A stretch of 64,000 nucleotides of DNA from an uncultured Clostridium sp. (GTDB taxonomy: Bacteria > Bacillota > Clostridia > Lachnospirales > Lachnospiraceae), in the NCBI GenBank assembly GCA_900543885.1, contig UQTA01000006.1:27884-91883 (forward strand). Reading direction: 5' to 3'. A program made the translations under genes and the position numbers. Below are positions 31,301-36,858 of this stretch, piece after piece. Positions within the stretch are counted from its first letter, which is position 1; every line of letters begins with the position of its first letter. The notes under the pieces were generated by a model. That model was not told where the DNA came from. It saw only the letters and a program-made list of their open reading frames with translations, and did not search any database.

Positions 31301-34300
31301 ATATTATGAGTTGACGGACGCAAACAAAGACCTGGTAGAAAGCTGGATCGGTGTCGGCGAGAAACATGTGATAAGAAAACCGCTTTCTTCCGTGTCAGAA
31401 GGATCGGCCTATACCATTACAGAGTATTGCAGATATTCCGACGGAACCATTCTTGTGACGGATCGGTTCACCAAAACATTCTGGTTTGATGAAAATGAAG
31501 AGATTAAAATTCCAACCAGAGAAATTGACCGTGTAAATGTGACCTTATCTTATGCGGACGGAACCAAGATCACTGCGTTTCTTCCAGATGCGGACAATCA
31601 GGAAAAGCAAGTGAAAAATCCTCTGCAGAAAGATGATCTGGTAATAACCAGACTGTCTGCGGATGGCGCCAGTGCATTAGCGCCGGACCAGGCAATTTTT
31701 GAAAGAATCCGCGTGATCAACACGGATCATAAAAAGGCGGATATGGTATTAACCGTGACTGTCGATGCAGATACAAGCATCATTGATCCAGGAACAGGAA
31801 CTTTTGACGGAGAAAAACTGGTATTCCGTTTTGAGAGCGTGGCGCCAGGTGAAGCTGCATACGCTGCTTTTACAACACAGGTAAGTGGTGAGGCATCTAC
31901 GATTAAGGCAAAAGCAGAATATAACGGAATTGTAAGGGAAACCCAGAAGACAGTGCCGGTATTAACTTATGGAAAGGTAGTATTGTTCAACGAACTTACG
32001 GGATCCGGAAAGGAGAGGTATAAAGATCAGAAAACATCATTTAGGGTAAAACTCTATGACACATCGACAGGAAGGGAACTTTCAGGCACATATTCATACA
32101 GCGGCAGCAGGACCGGCATGATAAAGAGTGGTGATACCATCAGCCTCTCTGGTAATGAATATGTCAAGATCGATCCGGGTTACTATAAAAATGTGACCTA
32201 TGAGATTGAAAAGATCGAGAATGGCCTGCACCATACGGAGAAAATGACGTCCGGAAGTGTAGATGCAACTCGCGGAAACGGAGCCAGATTTACCAGAAAT
32301 ATTGAGGATACGGCGAAACGCACGATATTTAAGCCGGGAGAAACCTATGTGCTTATGGAAGAAACCGTATTCGCAAATGGGGACAGCCTTCCGACAAATA
32401 AGATCAGTACAATTCTGGGCCAGTCTGTGAATGTTGAGGGCATTGCAGCCGCGGACCGGAAAACCAAAGTTATGATCTCAAAGACGGAAATTGGTGGTGG
32501 TAAAGAGCTTCCTGGCTGTGAAATGGAATTATACGATGAGGAAAATAACTTGATTCACAGCTGGACCAGCTCTGACGTAGCGGAAAGCCTTGAAGAATTC
32601 CTGGAACCGGGAAAGACCTATAGACTGGTTGAAAAAAGCCCGGCACCTGGATATTCCTATGCGGAAGATGTTACCTTTACCGTAAATGAGGATGGTACGG
32701 TGGACCGGGTGATCATGGTGGATAAGCCTACTCACATCGTGTTATCTAAAAAGAAGATCACAAACAGTGAGGAACTTCCGGGTGCGCTGCTTCAGGTCGT
32801 AGATAAGGACGGAAACGTAGTAGAGGAGTGGATCTCTACGGACCAGCCGCATGAAATCGTTGCAAAACTGGTAGTTGATGAGAGTTATGTGCTGCGAGAG
32901 GTTCGTCCGGCAGATGGTTGGGCCTATGCGGAAGATGTGCCGTTTAAGGTAAGTCATGACGGAACGGTCGATTATGTCAAAATGGAAGACAAGCCGACGC
33001 ATGTTGTAATTTCCAAACAGGAGATTACGGGAAGCAAAGAGCTGCCAGGCTGTACGCTTCAGGTCATTGATAAGAATGGAAATGTGGTAGATGAGTGGGT
33101 TTCTACGGACCAGCCGCATGAAATTAAGGAGAAGCTGATCGCAGATGAGGAATATACACTACGGGAGGTTCGTCCGGCAGACGGTTGGGCCTATGCGGAA
33201 GATATTCAGTTTAAAGTAAGCCATGACGGAACGGTCGATCAGGTCAAAATGGAGGATAAGCCGACGCATGTGGTTGTATCCAAGAAGAAAATTACGGGAA
33301 AAGAAGAACTTCCGGGCTGTCATCTGGTGATAAAGGATAAGAATGGAAATGTGGATGAGTGGACCTCTTCGACGACACCACACGAAATCGTAGCAAAACT
33401 GATTGCCGGAGAAACTTATACACTTATTGAGATCCGACCGGAAGATGGCTATTCGGTTGCGGAGAACATTGAATTTACGGTATCCAAAGATGGCAGCATT
33501 GATATGGTGGAGATGTTCGATGATGTAACCCATGTAGAATTTGGCAAGGTAAATCCAAATGGCACGCTTCTTAGTGGCGGCCGGATACAGATCAAGGATC
33601 TGTACGGAAATGTTCTGGTTGATTTCGTGCCAGACGGTACGGTTTACCGGATTGACGGTGTACTGAAGGCCGGAGAAACCTATGTCATTCATGAAGTATC
33701 AGCCCCTGGTGGATACCGGGTATCTGAGGATCAGGAGTTTATTATGCCACTGGGTCAGGAAACAAAAGAAATCCGATTCGTGAATTATGCAATCAGTAGC
33801 GGTGGCGGCGGAGGTGGCACCACTCCGGGAAAACGTCAACTGTCCATTCGCAAGTACGATCCAGTAAACCAGATCGGCGTGGCCGGAGCAGAGCTTACTG
33901 TTTACAGTGTGGATGGAAGCCTGTACTTAAAAGGGATTACAGATGAGAGCGGATATCTGATATTTACTATGCCGACAGACGGAACCTATACATATCAGGA
34001 AACAGAGGCACCGGCTGGATATTACCTGAACCCGACCGTGCAGTACCTGTATATTAAGGATGGTAAAGTAACCAATCCAGAAAATCGGACCTTGTATGAT
34101 TATCCAAATGTGGAGGTGATACTTGAAAAGAAAGATTCAGAAGACGGCACAGCGGTTCCAGATACGCTGCTTCAGGTGACTGATCCGGACGGCCAGGTGG
34201 TATTTCATGGCAGAACGGATGAAACAGGAGAGTGCAAGGTTCTGGCCGGTAAGGCAGGAACTTACCGTATCGTGGAGATCGAGCCGGCAAACGGATATGA

Positions 34301-34607
34301 GCGGTCCGAAGCACCATGGCAGTTCCTTGTTTCATATGACGGAACCATCGCTGGGGAAACAACACTTTATAATGAAAAAACTGATAAAAAGGTTGGTATC
34401 GGGCGGATCTATGCGCATTATGAGAGCACGAATGGAAGCAGCGGATCCTATGGATTGGGTGTTCCAGACTGGCTGAAGCAACCGAAGGCAGGAGATACTA
34501 CAGATTCATTCAAATGGTATGTACTGGCAACCATCTTTGCGATAGGCGCAGGGGGACTGGTGCTTATCGGACGAAGGAAAGGAAAGAAAAAAGATGATGA
34601 GGCGTAG
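19356..34607 (+). CDS. Giant SpaA/CnaB-domain surface protein (5,083 aa)
   Basis: An uninterrupted 15.2-kb gene for an exported protein, with an AAAGGGAAAGAGAG box. It has a signal peptide (about 1-38, ending SSEAA). Residues 40-360 may be a Cys-Gln thioester domain (Cys58 in QYCID; Gln288 near EQCLQLW), though the motif is imperfect. A long acidic linker (about 730-1000) is followed by many SpaA/CnaB modules with typical xxIxKxD starts and LxExxAPxGY ends, where Lys-Glu isopeptides form. Five tandem 89-residue modules start at nt 32454, then a Gly6 linker and two final modules. The tail is PKAGDTTDSF, a membrane span and RRKGKKKDDEA. This resembles a PKTGD-like sorting signal with Ala for Thr. 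A sortase B lies downstream. It is probably a long fibrous adhesin or pilus-like stalk. Confidence 0.9.
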   Translation: MKKLRRNKNRICAGMLAFILSTSPVLNNIPAFFISSEAATYGDTMQAYIKDSGFRQYCIDGMSPNNALGVADRYVYVSPYESLSEAEAGQIFFALLSFAVSQGGSQDLNKALNQLQKAAVSLGLLPMTSPVTKDDLKLYLHSAATRAKYPWVKVWSDNADKLLETAGLLSSSSAGATMGGLVPATLAGHTTPETAVAVDGTLSIKFAQDGSDAGFIQSVPLKFSATGEAGSYVSEIPNGWTYVKTDTEIIFTNPGNSPTPLYVQFDPIGTRYETAMGTFASARDLYEQCLQLWVLQQCAGQHKKFPRIGVVPAQQHQRLAYVEMALPSSVYYASVGASGVFGTGIFWGQQGFGGNGGNTPSYPSGTSSSGSLEFNCYRHEEDWTSTYNTQLTKYDHETGETLEGSSFRFYERFDDKDQVNLERDGAVELYGGTDHEMYLSKYLDNPVVWDDYRFVATVTTNEEGYASNTVEHKYHYDKTFCDGHPAPAFVEVPEEEEDEEGEVTNQDEIDEAKEENRRLASGWLECFDACDETASAGTYEGVHFHWLMSEVSQGEISFIASSGGEEGSTPNAGPTSSASGEDSYVNSGCKQDAEATYNKFIALKYSYTYQEDTARNGYILHDLHNDDLPIEVITTDSSENGANSFFANEYSNQIQINEDATPETDSFTSRVEQGAVHSITESEYAELTGEDLDVPALEKEKKEGILSKAISFFTKIFKIEKEVELEETKAPERVDGSAADTKKSDDEEFQDHETVDREDETTDSDDSDNKDSSGSDDEILDSTEASDKDEENQEDKGEVENPDGGISDTDSKDEPEKNDSETGNSSGDLENLGSVDDAASKELDSAVGDVSARLETFEGKVFSGWIEKGIQKLFGIMTVYAETTERVAGNDIEAEPVSAVETRDDNSEDVSDEEESRPSKEETPIQDVVKDNHDLKNEENLSKEELADIDSEEFLDDDIEDEQEFIEDEERIREIEALGGRKVDLASDSNATYVAYVEFTKQREEGDLTVSGSDDPDISLYAQLSGSGKELFESAYSTAKGSPSVGVLITPGPADHFSHCNDEDGCGNMWRIYDHRTEGEIHINKRDLDLENGANDAYDSYGDTQGDATLEGAVYGLFAAADIIHPDGKTGIVYMANDLVAVTTTDKNGDASFMAFTEAPGMIYDYEEGKIVDRGQGWNAASPQNLYDHAEAYDEYTADADVVRTYPDYKLANGNCWIGRPLILGDYYVKELTRSEGYELSIGNRMQQQTNLGQDVNAGVPGDLTGYAGIVGILTAEEQISDESTGDVEDPDYNQLFFTAESEKTGDSGFDLVFRNLPEGAKLYRKDSISTTKEVEAGTGIYDEVPVKNIFGLPEYVVAENDHQYPKYNADGSIKTKTTNVNFTAKNVIRVTRKGLDPAKVTDVILASVPGMSDDELLLRLASVPDVDNDFALLKIKVEQALRTNGKSSPNYKRSGVTAYSSMDELVFDRGVWEGETDTYGISGVSAGSAADKTVCGSPLVTLTINKEGTDGDAVSLSSLIVSILDYYNTHDYYNYGGVDYIKENADSWTVGLYANRTNYPMLFYVPADGSSGDAIFYRVASMPADHSMRPRAIYVAYGEDAIYDPRGEMKNFSTNEDGTVNAILSPAVQADENGDIVNGVVTETEFYKTGETPLDKNGIKIPKVTYVERTEKISVEVNECKWTEIPLTKEGNVWIAHQTGNYTDGYGAEHNDEAAARYEYTLKLPSRFISLTEQDCTDFGISKELAGIQVGSASYYLAKGSSVKAYLNYRSLLVGQENSYVQSVALDYPVQDYVFQDGAERPGTNTRKEPVGVEERIISQQIKVTKTIDEKSYRNTNSYSEVHEDWWSRLFGNHEGNGASDHSAKKLDNFRFKTYLKSNLEALYRNENGEIVWQDRMGTERTDAEQLAANKAFPMLVNKIYTKVPHQTDPLFKNSNDAAIANTALYDYHNGLISDEANTGYTRLLEMADYRVEDGDSTRTVKNYNYEKFFDAISVSNGDKWDENHPTYTSYKPIGNLINRTEEQLDNARVSDRVRQFAISWYLDDEVKKLVQEVDAGTGEKKASAGATAYSEETYDLALRQAIKKAENYLKPFFAYDLDELYAIHWDSEANGGSDHDTTTLAANTIYGDKDLSKDGGYAYGLSKYLPYGIYVVAEQQPHVDELKDFKNRHYQIDQPREVTLPSVYASYDASQETPETLNSFYNYGRADSMQQLEQKYQIRFGEEDHKIQAHNHHGDFEVYKYGLDLNEITNGVRAEAGNYFALTQSPWRPLKNYYNPENDRSAAEVTYYLTEGQSGRKGISENYRYSSLSEDAGLSDDVPYPGADITADNRLGIQYRDHVATMTGMQTAYDGKYAAMLVPYSVVASTDEQAEVTDEEPTQGGNATYRGFAYDKFVNRFFTAKLRIEKIDSETHENILHDGALFNLYAASRDDSESGQGTVKFTTEPTQFTGTKEFLTAMGAIDIRPIAKGRIARWIDRITGKENGIGDLYSGTVPEGTPTCSEDEQIVLGDEYGNKTVAFKTYSTTRDGLMRDEMTDTGSSYQDQNVGYLELPQPLGVGVYVLAEVDPPAGYARSKPIAIEVYSDKITYYKEGAKDNRVLAVVYEDDADHQTTNANKPEDKVNVAQVYVENTPIRLEVEKVKESSAEKANTTADKTVSYKISGRVDGKYSEIGKNPDLVYAYRDGKYLGYAWQKGTLEYLEERKAAGEQVEIVYSHGTFAGYGYVTRTLETADDENGYVAGALMTLFDAIPVERSGFEGDETYKGLKIERNLTNNITRMYIEQGYAGEKVEFVREKDEAGKELEVTFPVGIDKDGNSISATGGVWSAVTLQRPDTDILYYDLDGLDPYQERYIDGQFITYVYDRMHKLTPVEEAERDRRNFAKSDSDHSMYVFKNGVPYLEITEGDFTRVKYRKNDKQLEVEAGTKIYHLDKDGYRDALVDPATGMAYIEEYCEDGTVRILVWPVNVRKDEFGNVIARDKVTTSRIATVGENKDGYAEDETLDVVNNSTAEIPDADKPSYTHTESGHITGTWKGNGEQSHEESSIEQNRFKQDMNGSVLVDDNNGDFLNELNPVYDDHGLVLYYQRSSETYKKGEDLYDRNGDFVRHQDSDNLEEYNQNAYRINEHDELYDSSWDEESPNRKNLYHRLGEGYILENTWLSSDKTPNDPFDTFQMDGQADVLKRLPSGTYILEELKAPEGYVKGLPSGITVAETGELQHVQMVDRTTKIEISKIHAPQDTKMTVLDMDHEHPETGEKPYEREVVTGDIASYTYSSVPGAKLALYPARRVYSVDTEKYPKGYYMVKTQDTPLVWEDSNSTASNPVWNTAEWVSGNEPAYFERIPAGDYLLEEIETPEGFVTADPVEVTIGDQSEVEIACMKNDSTKVEIEKFFTDEHGEKVQLSGAEFSLQQAVVNAEGEIIYDVDGTPVYDARVLASFKSGTVENYQNFRDAFEKAYASYGVDLSLFGWKENGQEKSATVTSKTVMDAASAGGSHDRFATKALLTMITSDGETIRVAVSGNLPETVFDYQFDYQKLEHINAYADTYLTDRGTRRINGLPAGKKYVLVETKAPDGFLKADAQVIVVENRKEIQQYHIEDLAGQIWLSKSAVGVTGELAGAVMALYRADLSGNLNQSEEYLVSQWVTGADGIYTVTDKVNGRIPEGYQVGDLRLHIETGLAEGIYYLVELSAPDYYTLAEPVRFEYHLDDSVQTIRAVNEAVKGALSITKTGEDGQGLAGATFEIKAYKRDELDEPVSTNMIYGTEAVIIVQDLPVGEMQPDGSIIPYTYTLQEIAAPEGYSVNPEIITWQFEPKQSDGQSFAHETVVIHQESVKDQKTRLYFSKQDFDALGDDNTEGAFIDGAILSIYEVTGKDEHDQPVYDKDAPFTTWTTRKSEKRHEVIGLIAGHTYILVEDAAPNGWNLMKPVLFTVSSDGRSIQGLSNQMESIEIQRVSKNDYELDTINRDTTSIEQVKLKGRYVTQIYYELTDANKDLVESWIGVGEKHVIRKPLSSVSEGSAYTITEYCRYSDGTILVTDRFTKTFWFDENEEIKIPTREIDRVNVTLSYADGTKITAFLPDADNQEKQVKNPLQKDDLVITRLSADGASALAPDQAIFERIRVINTDHKKADMVLTVTVDADTSIIDPGTGTFDGEKLVFRFESVAPGEAAYAAFTTQVSGEASTIKAKAEYNGIVRETQKTVPVLTYGKVVLFNELTGSGKERYKDQKTSFRVKLYDTSTGRELSGTYSYSGSRTGMIKSGDTISLSGNEYVKIDPGYYKNVTYEIEKIENGLHHTEKMTSGSVDATRGNGARFTRNIEDTAKRTIFKPGETYVLMEETVFANGDSLPTNKISTILGQSVNVEGIAAADRKTKVMISKTEIGGGKELPGCEMELYDEENNLIHSWTSSDVAESLEEFLEPGKTYRLVEKSPAPGYSYAEDVTFTVNEDGTVDRVIMVDKPTHIVLSKKKITNSEELPGALLQVVDKDGNVVEEWISTDQPHEIVAKLVVDESYVLREVRPADGWAYAEDVPFKVSHDGTVDYVKMEDKPTHVVISKQEITGSKELPGCTLQVIDKNGNVVDEWVSTDQPHEIKEKLIADEEYTLREVRPADGWAYAEDIQFKVSHDGTVDQVKMEDKPTHVVVSKKKITGKEELPGCHLVIKDKNGNVDEWTSSTTPHEIVAKLIAGETYTLIEIRPEDGYSVAENIEFTVSKDGSIDMVEMFDDVTHVEFGKVNPNGTLLSGGRIQIKDLYGNVLVDFVPDGTVYRIDGVLKAGETYVIHEVSAPGGYRVSEDQEFIMPLGQETKEIRFVNYAISSGGGGGGTTPGKRQLSIRKYDPVNQIGVAGAELTVYSVDGSLYLKGITDESGYLIFTMPTDGTYTYQETEAPAGYYLNPTVQYLYIKDGKVTNPENRTLYDYPNVEVILEKKDSEDGTAVPDTLLQVTDPDGQVVFHGRTDETGECKVLAGKAGTYRIVEIEPANGYERSEAPWQFLVSYDGTIAGETTLYNEKTDKKVGIGRIYAHYESTNGSSGSYGLGVPDWLKQPKAGDTTDSFKWYVLATIFAIGAGGLVLIGRRKGKKKDDEA
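32454..33788 (+). repeat. Five tandem 89-residue CnaB modules
   Basis: Modules begin at 32454, 32721, 32988, 33255 and 33522, an exact 267-nt period. Units two and three are the most alike (shared EWxSTDQPHEI and LREVRPADGWAYAED). Unit five is the most diverged. The repeat lies inside the giant surface protein gene and could expand or contract by recombination. Confidence 0.9.
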
Positions 34608-35739
34608 ATATTTTAGCGCCCTGATGTTTACGGCGGTACTGGTATTTGCCAGTCCCGCCGGGAAAACCATGGCGAGTCAGGTATCAGAAAACCAGACGCA
34701 GAATACTACAGAGGATATGAATGCAGCGGTGTCTTCTGAAACGGAAAAGCAGGTCAGCGACGCAGATGATGCGATTACCACCGTGGAAGAAGTATTTGGA
34801 GAGCGGCCATATTATGGTCCGGGAGAGACCGACGGAAGTTATGTATATTATTCTCAGGTGTTTCCAAAGGATGCGGATCAGGATCCATATCTGCCAGAGG
34901 AAGAACATGTGGAAGGCAATGATACATACCGATTAGTGGATTATGAGGTGCAGGAACAAACTCTTTCCGGAAGAAAAAAGCATATCCAGGATACGTTGCT
35001 GCTGAAAGATTATGAAGGAATTGACGAGATCTCGGAAACTTATAAGGTAGAAATTGCAGATAATCCGTTTCAAACGGTAACCGATTATACGTTACCGGTT
35101 ACAGAGACAAAGCGGGTAAATGAACGCTGGGAAGATTCCTTTACGTTTGATATTGTCGTAGAACATGCGGACTCAGGACTATTCCAGATTGGAAATGAGG
35201 TGATATCACTCAATCAGACAGCAGATCCGTTTGCGGGCAATGAGGGGCTTTTGTTAAAGCTGATCGGCGTGCCAAAGGACGCATACCAGATCGACCATAC
35301 GGCCTGGGCCGGTAATATGTATGAGCAGAATGGGATTCTGTATCGGAACGCAGTTGCGTATGGGAAAAAGCTGGTTTACGATCTGGAAATTTCATATGAA
35401 GATGTGATTACCCTGCCGGAAGAAGAGGGGTATCAGATCCGTGCACAGTATGAACTGCTGCCAAAGGATGCCTCTGTTATGCCGGAAAGCACATCAAAAT
35501 CATCGGGATCCAATCGCTGGGATTGGCTTAAAAACCTATGGGAAGAGATGATAAAGTTTCTGAAAAAGATAGCAGAAACTGTAAAAAAGCATCCGTACAT
35601 TACGGCGGTTGTATTTTTCCTATTGTTTATCGCAATCATATTATATCTCGCTGTCAGGCGCAGAACGAAAGATGCCGAAGAGCCTGAGCACGTTTCAAGT
35701 CGGTGGCATCGCGGCCCGAAACGTGGACGAAGAAGGTAG
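34594..35739 (+). CDS. Membrane-anchored surface protein, companion of the giant adhesin
   Basis: A 381-residue protein whose start lies inside the 3' end of the giant gene (14-base overlap), with AGGAAAGG upstream, so translation is coupled. Residues 1-28 form a signal peptide, ~30-300 an extracellular domain of mostly beta character, and ~335-353 a single membrane span (ITAVVFFLLFIAIILYLAV). The tail is short and very basic (RRRTKDAEEPEH, then PKRGRRR). No sortase motif is seen. It is probably a type I membrane protein assembling or holding the giant protein at the membrane. The family is not recognised. Confidence 0.7.
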   Translation: MMRRRYFSALMFTAVLVFASPAGKTMASQVSENQTQNTTEDMNAAVSSETEKQVSDADDAITTVEEVFGERPYYGPGETDGSYVYYSQVFPKDADQDPYLPEEEHVEGNDTYRLVDYEVQEQTLSGRKKHIQDTLLLKDYEGIDEISETYKVEIADNPFQTVTDYTLPVTETKRVNERWEDSFTFDIVVEHADSGLFQIGNEVISLNQTADPFAGNEGLLLKLIGVPKDAYQIDHTAWAGNMYEQNGILYRNAVAYGKKLVYDLEISYEDVITLPEEEGYQIRAQYELLPKDASVMPESTSKSSGSNRWDWLKNLWEEMIKFLKKIAETVKKHPYITAVVFFLLFIAIILYLAVRRRTKDAEEPEHVSSRWHRGPKRGRRR

Positions 35740-35803
35740 ATTTAGCTGCGTATGGTGTCACAGCCATGCGCAGTTTTTTTTAAAAGAATTTAAGGAGGCT
35801 GTA

Positions 35804-36835
35804 TTGAAGCAGAAAATCGGTTTTTTAGTATTGAAATTAGGTGAAAAAGAAGAAGGACGCTATTTATATCCAACGGTATTATATCATTTAGCACTTCGTT
35901 CCAGGATCAAAAGAGAATTAGAAACAGGAAAGGTGCTGCGGTGCTGCTGCAGAGAGGATGAGGCGGAAGTGACTATCAATGAAAATTTGGAACTTCAGTT
36001 TTTACGTGGCAGACATGCAGCAGCATGCGTAGAATACGTTCAGCAGCTTGCTAAGTATTCGGAAGCCGCCGGTATCATTCCGTTCATCTATGGGCATGGA
36101 TTTTCCATTCCGGTTGCCTTTAAGTGCAAAAAAGGGGCCAGAAAGGAAACCGGCATATACTCTGGAGAAGTGCTTGACCTGTACAAGTGGAAGCGATTTG
36201 ATCTAACAATCCTAAATGCGGTCATTGCGGCCAGAGCATTTGAAATGTGTGCACAGACAGTGCAAATGACGGCGGATGCTGTGCTTTCCCAGATGGAGTA
36301 CGAATATGGCTTATATCAGTATGAGGACCCAGCTGGTGCGATGATCTCGATCAACAGTTCACTTATACTTACCCATAGGACAAAGATTGGAGAAACGGCA
36401 TTCTTTTGTGGAAGGGTGCGTAAAATCAGCGATCAGTATGGCGCTCAGATATATTTGATTTGTGAGAATGATTATGGGAATTTTAATATTTCGCTTCCTC
36501 GCGTGAAGTGGGAGAAACTCTCTTCTGCCGTATACCGTAGTGACCGTATGGTCTGTTGCATTGCCGGGTTTGTTCAGGTGAAAGAAATCGTGCCATTTAA
36601 AAAGGGTCATTATGACAAAATTACGAAGACCTCAACTGCAGGAAAGCAGGATGCAAAACGTGTCCTTGAATTTGCAAGCTTCACCCTGTTTTATCTGAAT
36701 GAATATGGTCTGATTGGTGGAAAGGAGGAGGAACTGGCAGAGGTGAGTGAACTGATACGGCAGGGGAAACATGTGATCAAGCCACATTATCCAGTTCCGG
36801 GATGTGACAAAATTCCAAAGTATTATGTGTTTTAA
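35804..36835 (+). CDS. Uncharacterised cytoplasmic protein with OB-like segment
   Basis: The frame is open further upstream into the previous gene. The TTG at 35804 has a perfect AAGGAGG box 6 bases before it, so I start there (343 residues). The protein has no signal peptide. Residues ~205-250 (ETAFFCGRVRKISDQYGAQIYLICEN) read like an OB-fold strand pair, which often binds single-stranded nucleic acid. Other parts are not recognised. A Cys-rich patch (LRCCCRE) lies near residue 48. It is followed 23 bases later by another unknown gene and is probably cotranscribed with it. Function unknown. Confidence 0.55.
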   Translation: MKQKIGFLVLKLGEKEEGRYLYPTVLYHLALRSRIKRELETGKVLRCCCREDEAEVTINENLELQFLRGRHAAACVEYVQQLAKYSEAAGIIPFIYGHGFSIPVAFKCKKGARKETGIYSGEVLDLYKWKRFDLTILNAVIAARAFEMCAQTVQMTADAVLSQMEYEYGLYQYEDPAGAMISINSSLILTHRTKIGETAFFCGRVRKISDQYGAQIYLICENDYGNFNISLPRVKWEKLSSAVYRSDRMVCCIAGFVQVKEIVPFKKGHYDKITKTSTAGKQDAKRVLEFASFTLFYLNEYGLIGGKEEELAEVSELIRQGKHVIKPHYPVPGCDKIPKYYVF

Positions 36836-36858
36836 GAATGCAGCAGAAAGGAAAATAA

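Noticed and set aside
34480..34607. Canonical LPXTG sorting motif
   Set aside because: None is present at the end of the giant protein. Only the PKAGD variant before the membrane span is seen.
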